Shown: positions 1 to 7,317, counted from the first letter of the stretch. The stretch: 8,623 nt of DNA from an uncultured Oxalobacteraceae bacterium (GCA_946478765.1 CAMLDH010000144.1:1-8623), one strand, 5' to 3'. The notes: a model not told the origin generated them from the sequence alone. Program-made: numbers and translations.

Positions 1-113
1 CGATGCAAGGCGTGACGAGTGCCGTGTGGCGGGCCACACAAACGAGGAACAACGCGGCAGCGCGCCCGTATGCGCCGCGAAAATGGGATATTTATTTACG
101 GAAATCACCTTAG
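1..113. repeat. Dispersed palindromic repeat, copy A (left part cut by window edge)
   Basis: The centre is a perfect inverted repeat, GTGTGGC-GG-GCCACAC, at 24-39. Positions 4-39 match 8584-8619 at 30 of 36 bases in the same orientation. The outer right arm, about 80-113, matches the reverse complement of 8528-8560 (outer end CTAAGG, an A-rich stretch, then CCCATT), so the whole unit is a large imperfect palindrome. A second hairpin pairs 53-58 (CGCGGC) with 74-79 (GCCGCG). The right boundary lies about 82 bases from the centre, so a full copy would span roughly 165 bp. The boundary overlaps the alpha-E stop codon at 110-112. No gene is seen in 1-109. The role is unknown: a mobile MITE-like unit, an mRNA 3'-end stabiliser or a terminator are all possible. 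All alignments were made by eye. Confidence 0.7.
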
Positions 114-1072
114 GCTACCAAGGGCATGAGAAAGTCGCGGCTGACGCGATTGCCGAGTTCGAAAATCTGTTCCAGAAATTCGGTCAGATAATCATGCAGA
201 CCCGCGGCCAGGATGTCTTCAATGCGCGCGAACTTGAGTTCGGCATGCAGTTTTCCCGCCAGGCGTTCCGTGTCCGCCGATACATCATTGCGCACCTTTT
301 GCAGGTTGCCGACGAAATCATCCATGCAGGCGAGCAGGGAGCGCGGCATGTCGGCGCGCAGCATCAGCAGTTCGGCGACGCGGGCCGGCGTAATCGCATC
401 GCGATAGACCTTGCGGTAGATTTCAAAACAGGAAACCGAGCGCAAAATTGCGGCCCAATAATAGTAATCGCGTTGCGTCTCCTGCTCCGCATGCGGATCG
501 GGCTGCACGGCGTGCGGCACACCGTGAAACTTGACATCCAGAATGCGCGCAGTGTTATCCGCACGCTCCAGGAACGTGCCGAGGCGGATGAAATGGAAGG
601 CTTCATCTTTCAGCATGGTGCCGATCGTGACGCCGCGCGACAGGTGCGAGCGGTATTTCACCCATTCGAAGAACTGGCTGGGGTCGCGCTCCAGAACGCC
701 GCTCTTCAACTGGTTTTTCATGTCGAGCCACGTGATGTTTTGCGTCTCCCATACTTCCGTCGTCAGGGTGCCGCGCACCGCGCGCGCATTTTCGCGGGCT
801 TCGTTCAGGCATGACGCGATCGAGGACGGATTGTCGGGGTCGCGCACCATGAAGTCGAGCACGTCTTTCGGCGTCAGCAAGCCGTATTTGTGGTCGAACA
901 CATCCTGCAATTCGGAAATGCCGAGCATCGCACGCCAGCCTTGTTCGGCTGCTTGCGCCGATTGCGGCAGCAGCGACGTCTGCACATTCACATCGAGCAT
1001 GCGCGCGGTATTTTCAGCGCGCTCGGTGTAACGGGCCATCCAGAATAAATGATCGGCGGTGCGGCTTAGCAT
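110..1072 (-). CDS. Alpha-E domain protein (DUF403)
   Basis: This is a 320-residue, all-helical soluble protein of the alpha-E family, near the usual full length of about 310-320. The name-giving ER motif opens the protein: residues 11-27 read WMARYTERAENTARMLD. A second, related copy occurs at 164-180 (LGTFLERADNTARILD), which suggests an internal duplication. A further motif, RENARAVRGTL, is at 93-103. The family is known mainly from gene neighbourhoods: it nearly always follows a circularly permuted ATP-grasp gene, as here, and often precedes a transglutaminase-like protease gene, which would lie left of this window. It is predicted to assist a peptide-ligation or protein-modification reaction, but no biochemical role is firmly established. 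The ATG start is 56 bases after the ATP-grasp stop, with a modest AGG upstream. The TAA stop falls within the boundary of the palindromic repeat. Confidence 0.93.
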   Translation of the reverse strand: MLSRTADHLFWMARYTERAENTARMLDVNVQTSLLPQSAQAAEQGWRAMLGISELQDVFDHKYGLLTPKDVLDFMVRDPDNPSSIASCLNEARENARAVRGTLTTEVWETQNITWLDMKNQLKSGVLERDPSQFFEWVKYRSHLSRGVTIGTMLKDEAFHFIRLGTFLERADNTARILDVKFHGVPHAVQPDPHAEQETQRDYYYWAAILRSVSCFEIYRKVYRDAITPARVAELLMLRADMPRSLLACMDDFVGNLQKVRNDVSADTERLAGKLHAELKFARIEDILAAGLHDYLTEFLEQIFELGNRVSRDFLMPLVA

Positions 1073-1128
1073 GTAGAGCCTATCTCAATGTAATTGTGCG
1101 TGCGAACAGGAGGGATGGGGCATAGGGA

Positions 1129-2544
1129 TTACTTCTCCAGTACCCACGTGTCTTTGGTGCCGCCGCCTTGCGACGAGTTCACCACCAGCGACCCTTCTTT
1201 CAATGCCACCCGCGTCAAGCCGCCCGGCACCATTGAAATGGTTTTCCCCGACAGCACGAACGGCCGCAGATCGATATGGCGCGGCGCGATGCCCGATTCG
1301 ACATAGGTCGGACACGCGGACAACGCCAGGGTCGGTTGCGCGATATAGCCGTCGGGCTTGGCCAGCAGCCGCTGCCGGAAATCCTCGATCTCTGCCTTGG
1401 TGGAAGCAGGACCGACCAGCATGCCGTAACCGCCGGCGCCGTGCACTTCTTTCACCACCAGTTCGGGCAGATGCGCCAGCGTGTAGGCCAGATCCTCCTT
1501 CTTGCGGCACTGGTAGGTCGGCACATTGTTGAGGATCGGTTCTTGCGACAGGTAAAACCGCACCATGTCCGGTACGAAAGGATAAATCGACTTGTCGTCC
1601 GCGACGCCGGTGCCGATCGCATTGGCCAGCGTGACGCGGCCGGACCGATAGACCGACAGCAGGCCGGGCACGCCCAGCGAGGAATCGGAGCGGAACGCGA
1701 GCGGATCGAGAAAATCGTCATCGACGCGCCGGTAAATGACATCGACCCGTTTCGGCCCATGCGTGGTGCGCATGTAGACCGCGTTATCGCTGACGAAAAG
1801 ATCCTGGCCCTCGACCAGTTCGACCCCCATTTGCTGCGCCAGGAATGCATGCTCGAAGTACGCCGAGTTATGCATCCCCGGCGTCATGACTACCACCGTC
1901 GGATCGGCCACGCCGACCGGCGCCACCGAGCGCAAATTGTCGAGCAACAGGTCCGGATAGTGTGCCACCGGCGCAACCTTGTAACGGGCAAACAGTTCGG
2001 GGAATAAGCGCATCATCATCTTGCGGTCTTCCAGCATGTAGGACACGCCGGACGGCACGCGCAGATTGTCTTCCAGCACATAGAATTCGCCCTGGCCGGC
2101 GCGCACGATATCGACTCCGGCGATATGCGCATAGATGTCGGATGCGACCGAAATGCCCTGCATCTCGGGGCGGTACTGCGCGTTCTTGAATATCTGCTCG
2201 GCCGGGATCACGCCGGCCTTCACGATATTCTGGTCGTGATAGATGTCGTGGATGAACATGTTCAATGCCTGCACCCGTTGCACCAGACCCGCTTCCAGTT
2301 GCGCCCACTCGGCCGCCGGGATGATGCGGGAAATGATGTCGAACGGGATCAGCCGTTCGGTACCGGCATCGTTGCCATATACCGCAAACGTGATGCCGAC
2401 GCGCCGGAAAATCAGGTCGGCTTCGGCCCGCTTGCAGGTCAGGGTTTCAGGTGATTGCTCGGCTAGCCAGGCTTCGAATTCGCGGTAATGTTCGCGCACT
2501 CCGCCTGATCCATCGGCGTACATCTCATCGAAAAAATTTGGCAT
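1129..2544 (-). CDS. Circularly permuted type 2 ATP-grasp protein
   Basis: This 471-residue protein belongs to the circularly permuted ATP-grasp family (formerly DUF404/DUF407) and has a typical full length. Motifs seen include FYVLEDNLRVPSGVSYMLE at 154-172, the glycine-rich VVKEVHGAGGYGM at 363-375 expected to close over ATP phosphates, HIDLRPFV at 423-430, and a C-terminal stretch with GGLTRVAL (441-448) and NSSQGGGTKDTWVLE (456-470). ATP-grasp enzymes activate a carboxylate as acyl-phosphate and join it to an amine or thiol, so an amidoligase role is inferred; the substrate is unknown. There is no signal peptide or membrane helix, so it should be cytoplasmic. It precedes the alpha-E gene by 56 bases on the same strand, the usual pairing. 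The ATG start is supported by the family-typical N-terminus (FFDEMY). AAAGG and GAAG lie 9-16 bases upstream, so the ribosome site is not ideal. Confidence 0.94.
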   Translation of the reverse strand: MPNFFDEMYADGSGGVREHYREFEAWLAEQSPETLTCKRAEADLIFRRVGITFAVYGNDAGTERLIPFDIISRIIPAAEWAQLEAGLVQRVQALNMFIHDIYHDQNIVKAGVIPAEQIFKNAQYRPEMQGISVASDIYAHIAGVDIVRAGQGEFYVLEDNLRVPSGVSYMLEDRKMMMRLFPELFARYKVAPVAHYPDLLLDNLRSVAPVGVADPTVVVMTPGMHNSAYFEHAFLAQQMGVELVEGQDLFVSDNAVYMRTTHGPKRVDVIYRRVDDDFLDPLAFRSDSSLGVPGLLSVYRSGRVTLANAIGTGVADDKSIYPFVPDMVRFYLSQEPILNNVPTYQCRKKEDLAYTLAHLPELVVKEVHGAGGYGMLVGPASTKAEIEDFRQRLLAKPDGYIAQPTLALSACPTYVESGIAPRHIDLRPFVLSGKTISMVPGGLTRVALKEGSLVVNSSQGGGTKDTWVLEK

Positions 2545-2586
2545 GGGATCGCTTCGCCTTTATTGTTGGTGCGTATAGGAGAAACA

Positions 2587-2604
2587 GCCTATCAAAAAAT
2601 AGGC
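2587..2604 (-). terminator. Small intergenic hairpin, possible weak terminator or mRNA element
   Basis: In the 71-base gap between the symporter stop and the ATP-grasp start, a perfect 6-bp stem (GCCTAT / ATAGGC) encloses a six-base loop that reads TTTTTG on the minus strand. It begins 12 bases after the symporter TGA. It is followed only by TGTTTC, not a clean U-tract, so strong intrinsic termination is doubtful. It may partly separate the transport operon from the ATP-grasp/alpha-E pair or protect the upstream mRNA end. I see no convincing promoter in the rest of the gap. Confidence 0.3.
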
Positions 2605-2615
2605 CTGCCACCCGA

Positions 2616-4652
2616 TCATGGTTCGCGAATATGGTCGACCAGCGCCAGTGTACGTTGGTTTTGTGGAGACGTCAGCAGGCTCACGATGGCAATCGTAGCC
2701 AGGCCGGCGGGCACACCAAACACGCCCGCCGAAATGGGAGAGATATGGCACCATTGATCGACTGACGATCCGCCCAGCGCCGGATGGGTGTGCACCATGT
2801 AATACACGCACACGATGAAACCGGTGATCATGCCTGCGATGGCGCCTTGTTGATTCGCGCGCTTCCAGAAAACGCCCAATACCAGTGCAGGAAACAGCGT
2901 GGAGGCCGCGAGCGAAAATGCAGCGCCGACCACGGACAGGATATCGCCCGGCTTGAGCGATGCGGCGTAAGCAGCAACCAGCGCCACCACCAGTAACAGC
3001 AATTTTGAAATGGTGACGCGCTTTTGCGTCGATGCCGACGGGTCGATGATCTTGTAGTAGATGTCGTGCGACAGTCCGTTCGAGATGGTCAGCAACAAGC
3101 CGTCGGCGGTCGATAAGGCGGCGGCAAGGCCGCCGGCTGCCACCAGTCCGGAAATGACATACGGCAGTCCGGCAATTTCCGGTGTCGCGAGCACCACGAT
3201 GTCGCCGTCCAGCACGATTTCGGCGAGCTGCACGATACCGTCCTTGTTGATGTCGGTGATGCTGACCAGCGGATTGATTCTATCGATGCTGGCCCAATAC
3301 GATACCCAGGCCGGCAGTTGGGAAAATTCGGTGCCGACCAGCGATGTGTAGATGTCGTATTTCACCAGCACCGCCAGTGCCGGTACCGTGATGTACAGCA
3401 GCATGACGAAAAATAGCGTCCAGAATACCGAGGCCCGGGTCTCCTGCACCGACGGCGTGGTGTAGTAGCGCACCAGTATGTGCGGCAGGGCGGCGGTGCC
3501 CATCATAAGGCAGAACACCAGGGCCAGAAAGTTGTTGCGCTTGATGTCGGAGGTTTCTTTGTCCTTGCCCGGAAAAGGTGTGGTGTGGGCCATCACGGGT
3601 CCAGCGCGAGTCAGATTGTAGGCCTGTGCGCCCAGCCATTTCTGCCGCGCCTCATCGGTATCTTTCGGATAGGACGCAAGCGCACGCGTCGCTGCCTTGA
3701 TGTCGAGCAGCGACGCGTTGCCTGTTTTCAGGTCTTCGACCCGGCGCAATGCCTCGACGCGGCCTTCTTCCCACGACTTCGGCAACGCCTTGAGCTTCGC
3801 ATCATAGTCGTCAGCGCGTTGTTTGAAGACGGCACGGACTTCCAGCTCCTTGGGATCGACCGCGAGCGCCTTTTCGCGTTCGCTCAACTTGGACAATGCC
3901 GATCCGTACGCGATTTGCGGAACCGGCACATTGGTGTGTTTGACCGATAGCCACATCACCGGGATCATGTATGCAATCAAAAGGATGATGTACTGCGCAA
4001 TCTGGGTCCACGTAATGGCCCGCATCCCGCCCAGGAAGGAGCACACCAGTATGCTGGCCAGCCCCAGAAAAATGCCGACCGAAAAATCGACGCCGGTGAA
4101 GCGCGACGTGATGAGGCCGACGCCGTAGATTTGCGCGACGACATAGGTGAATGACACCGTGATGGTGGCAAATACCGCCAGAATTCGCACCACATCGCCG
4201 CTGTAGCGGCCCTGATAGCGCGCCGCCAGAAAATCGGGAATCGTGTACTGGCCGAATTTGCGCAGGAACGGCGCAATCAACAGCGCCACCAGGCAATAGC
4301 CGCCGGTCCAGCCGACGATGTAGGCGAGCCCGTCGAATCCCTGCAGGTACAGCCCGCCGGCCAGGCTGATGAAGCTGGCCGCCGACATCCAGTCTGCCGC
4401 TGTCGCCATGCCGTTGAAAATGGCCGGCACCCGGCGCCCGGCGACGTAGTATTCCGACACGTCCGAAGTGCGACTGAGTATGCCGATGCCGGCGTACAGC
4501 ACGATCGTCGCGAACATGAACAGATAACCGATCCAGGCGCGCGGAAATCCCTCCTTTTCAAGAATTGCCAGAGTGATCAACACCAGGATGAAGCCGACGG
4601 TGTACCAGCTGTAATAGCGCGCAAGCTGCTGCGAAAATGACCTATGCGCCAT
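2616..4652 (-). CDS. Sodium:solute symporter, VC_2705 subfamily (large subunit)
   Basis: This 678-residue polytopic inner-membrane protein of the SSS family (about 13 predicted helices) couples inward Na+ flow to solute uptake. Family signatures include ADWMSAASFISLAGGLY at 86-102 and GGLAAALSTADGLLLTISNG at 507-526, where the Ser-Thr pair fits the conserved Na+ site of SSS carriers. Two oddities stand out. A charged, hydrophilic insert of about 130 residues (239-371) splits the membrane core, and an EF-hand-like loop, DINKDGIVQLAE, lies at 467-478. It follows a DUF4212 small-subunit gene, as is typical of this subfamily. Relatives are often annotated as acetate or other monocarboxylate permeases; the substrate here is not determined. 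I chose ATG at 4652 (MAHRSFSQQ) over an upstream in-frame start at 4712. It gives an 11-base overlap with the small-subunit gene, has AAAGG upstream, and avoids 20 residues encoded almost entirely inside the neighbour. Confidence 0.93.
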   Translation of the reverse strand: MAHRSFSQQLARYYSWYTVGFILVLITLAILEKEGFPRAWIGYLFMFATIVLYAGIGILSRTSDVSEYYVAGRRVPAIFNGMATAADWMSAASFISLAGGLYLQGFDGLAYIVGWTGGYCLVALLIAPFLRKFGQYTIPDFLAARYQGRYSGDVVRILAVFATITVSFTYVVAQIYGVGLITSRFTGVDFSVGIFLGLASILVCSFLGGMRAITWTQIAQYIILLIAYMIPVMWLSVKHTNVPVPQIAYGSALSKLSEREKALAVDPKELEVRAVFKQRADDYDAKLKALPKSWEEGRVEALRRVEDLKTGNASLLDIKAATRALASYPKDTDEARQKWLGAQAYNLTRAGPVMAHTTPFPGKDKETSDIKRNNFLALVFCLMMGTAALPHILVRYYTTPSVQETRASVFWTLFFVMLLYITVPALAVLVKYDIYTSLVGTEFSQLPAWVSYWASIDRINPLVSITDINKDGIVQLAEIVLDGDIVVLATPEIAGLPYVISGLVAAGGLAAALSTADGLLLTISNGLSHDIYYKIIDPSASTQKRVTISKLLLLVVALVAAYAASLKPGDILSVVGAAFSLAASTLFPALVLGVFWKRANQQGAIAGMITGFIVCVYYMVHTHPALGGSSVDQWCHISPISAGVFGVPAGLATIAIVSLLTSPQNQRTLALVDHIREP

Positions 4653-4926
4653 GATTGCCGTCGCCTTTGAGTATCTGGTCGAGATGTTGCATGCACCGGA
4701 CATAGGTGGCAACGATCAATACATAAATAATGACCACGCCTTGTGCCACCATATAAAACGAGAATGGCCATCCGAATAGCGTGAAGGCGGATAATTCCCT
4801 GGCAAAATAAATGACGCCGAACGTCACCAGGAACCACGTCGCCAGCAGTTGCAGCGTCAGACGTCTGACGCGGCGCCAGTACAGGGCGCGGCGTGCTTGT
4901 GATACAGGTGCCGGCGTGTTTTGCAT
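4642..4926 (-). CDS. DUF4212 small subunit of sodium:solute symporter
   Basis: This 94-residue membrane protein has two predicted helices (about 25-43 and 53-76) with short cytosolic tails. The core YWRRVRRLTLQLLATWF followed by FGWPFSFYMVAQG and IIYV matches the small-subunit family (DUF4212, TIGR03647-like), which sits directly before VC_2705-type symporters. It presumably assembles with or stabilises the large subunit; its exact role is not known. ATG at 4926 lies one base after the sensor-kinase TGA (TGATATG). There is no clear Shine-Dalgarno site, so translation is probably coupled to the kinase gene. A TTG at 4944 would add six residues and overlap the kinase end; it is the less likely start. 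The 3' end overlaps the symporter start by 11 bases. Confidence 0.9.
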   Translation of the reverse strand: MQNTPAPVSQARRALYWRRVRRLTLQLLATWFLVTFGVIYFARELSAFTLFGWPFSFYMVAQGVVIIYVLIVATYVRCMQHLDQILKGDGNHGA

Positions 4927-4927
4927 A

Positions 4928-6460
4928 TCAACCGATGTCGTCAATGAATTCGGAACACTGCGTCGTCGGCAGCGTCACGCGGAACAAACTGCCCGGAAAT
5001 GTTGGGTCATGGCTGCGCGGATTGGCGAAGATGTCGACATCGGCGTCATGCTGTTGCGCGATCTCCCGCACGATCGCCAGCCCGAGCCCGCTGCCTTCCA
5101 CGTTACTGCCCAGGATGCGATAAAAGCGCTCGAATACGTGGGCGCGTTCAGCGGGCGCAATGCCGGGTCCTGTGTCTTCGACTTCCAGCATCGCATGCGA
5201 TCCCGCGTCGGCGTGCACGCGGATGGTGACGCTGCCGCCGGACGGCGTATAGCGCAGTGCGTTGTCGATCAGGTTGCTCAGCAATTCGCGCAGCATGGTC
5301 GGATTGCCGGGCGCCATGACCGGATAGCCCGGCTGCTCGAAGCCCATGTCGATATGGCGGACAAATGAAATTTGCACCCAGTCCTGCACCACGTCGCGCG
5401 CCAGCTCGGACAGATCCAGCGGTACAAACGGCTTGGCTTCGGGGGACTGATTTTCGGCGCGGGCGAGGGCCAGCAACTGGTTGACCAGACGGGTCGCGGA
5501 TTCCGAACTTTTCGATAGCTGTTCCAATGATCGATGCACTTCGTCCTGACTGGTTTGGCGCAGTGCGAGTTCGGATTGCATGCGCATGCCGGCCAGCGGT
5601 GTTTTCATTTGATGGGCCGCATCGGCAATGAAGCGCTTTTGCATCTGGATGGTCTGCGCCAGCCGTTCCAGCATGTCGTTCAAGGAGCGCACCAGTGGCG
5701 AAATTTCTTCCGGCACCTGTCCCGATTCGATCGGACTTAAATCATCGGGCCGCCTGGCGCGTATGCGCTGCTGCAATTCAGCCAGCGGCGACAGCCCGCG
5801 CGTAAGCGCAAACCACACCAGCGCCAGTGCGATCGGCAGGATGATGAATTCGGGCAGGATCACGCCCTTGATGATCTGGTTGGCCAGTTGCGAGCGCTTG
5901 TCGAGCGTCTCGCCGAGTTGCACCAGTGCCAGCCGGGCTTCCTTCGGTTCACCCGACTCGGGCTGTAGCCTGCGCAAATCGATGTAGGTATAGGCGACCC
6001 GTATCTCGGTGGTGCGCATCAGGTCGTTGCGAAATTGGACCGACCATGGCCGGGGCTTGTCTTCATCGTTCGGAAGCGGCATGTCGCGATCGCCATCGAT
6101 GTATTCGCCGTGCGGTCCCAGTACCTGAAAATACACATTGTCGACATCGTCGGCACGCAGGATATCGCGGGCCGGCCCCGGCAGGCGCGTGACGAGCTTG
6201 CCGTCGACTTCCTTGACCTGCTGCGCCAGCACCGTCACCCGGTCATCCAGCGCCCGGTCAAAGGGTTGATTGGCGATCGACTTTGCGACCAGATAAGTAA
6301 TCGCAATGCTGAGCGGCCACAGCAGCAGCAAAGGGACTAACATCCAATCCAGGATTTCGCCAAAGAGCGAGCGTTGAATGGATTCTTCGGATTGGGTTGC
6401 GATCGATTCGAATGCGGGTGGCGCGGGAGCGGGCGCATCCGGACGGTCGGCGTCGCTCAT
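4928..6460 (-). CDS. Sensor histidine kinase, TctE/QseC-like with 2CSK_N input domain
   Basis: This 510-residue inner-membrane kinase should pass phosphate to the regulator encoded just upstream. Order of parts: a Pro/Ala-rich cytosolic tail (about 1-20), membrane helix 1 (about 39-60), a periplasmic 2CSK_N-type region with the characteristic ANQPFDRALDDRV at 63-75, helix 2 (about 200-219), a short HAMP-like linker, and the H-box FIADAAHQMKTPL with His283 as expected phosphorylation site. The ATPase follows, with N-box NLIDNALRYTP (396-406), G1 DTGPGIA (429-435), F-box FERFYR (443-448) and G2 GSGLGLAI (456-463). All catalytic motifs look intact. The 2CSK_N domain is typical of kinases that sense carboxylates, such as TctE. 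The ATG start at 6460 is preferred because GAGG lies 7-10 bases upstream; a GTG at 6472 would add four residues and overlap the regulator stop. Confidence 0.93.
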   Translation of the reverse strand: MSDADRPDAPAPAPPAFESIATQSEESIQRSLFGEILDWMLVPLLLLWPLSIAITYLVAKSIANQPFDRALDDRVTVLAQQVKEVDGKLVTRLPGPARDILRADDVDNVYFQVLGPHGEYIDGDRDMPLPNDEDKPRPWSVQFRNDLMRTTEIRVAYTYIDLRRLQPESGEPKEARLALVQLGETLDKRSQLANQIIKGVILPEFIILPIALALVWFALTRGLSPLAELQQRIRARRPDDLSPIESGQVPEEISPLVRSLNDMLERLAQTIQMQKRFIADAAHQMKTPLAGMRMQSELALRQTSQDEVHRSLEQLSKSSESATRLVNQLLALARAENQSPEAKPFVPLDLSELARDVVQDWVQISFVRHIDMGFEQPGYPVMAPGNPTMLRELLSNLIDNALRYTPSGGSVTIRVHADAGSHAMLEVEDTGPGIAPAERAHVFERFYRILGSNVEGSGLGLAIVREIAQQHDADVDIFANPRSHDPTFPGSLFRVTLPTTQCSEFIDDIG

Positions 6461-6475
6461 TGCGCACCTCACTCG
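6461..6475 (-). promoter_or_regulatory. Ribosome binding site deciding the kinase start
   Basis: The minus strand reads GAGTGAGGTGCGCA directly before ATG at 6460. The GAGG element straddles the end of the regulator TGA stop (6469-6471) at a good distance from the ATG. This supports the ATG over the GTG at 6472 and suggests that ribosomes finishing the regulator re-initiate on the kinase. Confidence 0.6.
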
Positions 6476-7170
6476 GATGTGGGCGTGCCGGCGGCAGGGG
6501 TATCAGGGAATTTTTCCAGGCAATAACCCAAGCCGCGCACAGTCGCAATGCGCACGCCGCCGGCCTCGATTTTTTTGCGCAAGCGATGCACATACACTTC
6601 AATTGCATTATTGCTGACTTCTTCACCCCACTCGCACAAGTGATCGACCAGCTGTTCTTTCGATACCAGGCGGCCGGTACGCTGCAATAACACTTCCAGC
6701 AGACCCAGTTCGCGTGCCGACAAATCCAGCATCTGGTCGTTGATGTAGGCAATACGGCCGACTTGATCGTAGGCCAGCGAGCCGTGCCGGATTACCGTCG
6801 GTCCGCCGCCTGCGCCGCGTCGGGTGAGGGCCCGCACCCGCGCCTCCAGTTCGGACAGCGCGAACGGCTTGGCCATGTAGTCATCCGCGCCCAGGTCCAG
6901 GCCTTTCACACGCTGCTCGACCGAATCGTCTGCCGTTAAAATCAGCACCGGCAAGTGGGAATTGCGCGAACGCAGACGCCGCAGCACTTCCAGTCCGGAC
7001 ATTTTGGGCAAGCCCAAATCCAGAATAAGCAAATCGAAATCCTGGGTGGATAATGCCGAGTCGGCCTCTTGGCCATTTTTCACGCAATCGGTCGCATAGC
7101 CCGATTGACGTAGCGACCGCGTCAGTCCATCGGCGAGCACACTATCGTCTTCGGCAAGCAATATTCGCAC
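6469..7170 (-). CDS. OmpR-family response regulator, TctD/QseB-like
   Basis: This 233-residue DNA-binding regulator has an N-terminal receiver domain (about 1-118) and a C-terminal winged helix (about 125-222). Receiver residues are in place: acidic pair in AEDD (6-9), phosphoacceptor Asp51 in LILDLGLP, Thr79 in LILTADD, and Lys101 in AKPF. The winged helix ends with the family hallmark RGLGYCLE. It is expected to be phosphorylated by the kinase eight bases downstream and to control the adjacent symporter genes, its own operon, or both; the targets are inferred from position only. No ATG is available between the upstream in-frame stop and the conserved ILLAEDD. GTG at 7170 (MRILLAEDD, the usual family beginning) is preferred; TTG at 7176 would add two residues. 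Neither has a clear Shine-Dalgarno site. The upstream 7177-7317 is AT-rich, with no promoter I can call with confidence. Confidence 0.92.
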   Translation of the reverse strand: MRILLAEDDSVLADGLTRSLRQSGYATDCVKNGQEADSALSTQDFDLLILDLGLPKMSGLEVLRRLRSRNSHLPVLILTADDSVEQRVKGLDLGADDYMAKPFALSELEARVRALTRRGAGGGPTVIRHGSLAYDQVGRIAYINDQMLDLSARELGLLEVLLQRTGRLVSKEQLVDHLCEWGEEVSNNAIEVYVHRLRKKIEAGGVRIATVRGLGYCLEKFPDTPAAGTPTSE

Positions 7171-7317
7171 GGTCAAATGCCAGGCTGTGAGAGTGAAGGT
7201 AGTCTATTGCCTTTTGTTAATAGCGGCAAGGTAAGCCAGCATCACCATTCTGTAATTTAAAATGAAGGCTAATTTGATAAATGTAGCGCACGAGTCGCAA
7301 TAAGGGCTTGCGCAAAG

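Noticed and set aside
24..39. Intrinsic terminator formed by the central 7-bp inverted repeat after alpha-E
   Set aside because: The stem is perfect, but no U-tract follows it on the minus strand, and the same stem belongs to a larger repeated unit, so a plain terminator call would be misleading.
26..814. Long plus-strand open frame of 262 codons opposite the alpha-E gene
   Set aside because: It lies antisense to a clear family member, resembles no known protein, and its long length is explained by codon bias of the gene on the other strand.
1276..2007. Plus-strand open frame of 243 codons opposite the ATP-grasp gene
   Set aside because: It is antisense to a conserved gene, has the low-complexity His/Arg/Gln composition of a shadow frame and no start signal.
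4653..4712. Upstream start of the symporter adding 20 residues
   Set aside because: The added residues are encoded inside the DUF4212 gene, are not hydrophobic or family-like, and the ATG at 4652 has better spacing to a purine-rich site.
7200..7317. Promoter for the response regulator operon, with combinations such as TTGCGA and TATCAA on the minus strand
   Set aside because: The spacing is only 15 bases and the hexamers are weak; several equally poor choices exist in this AT-rich stretch.
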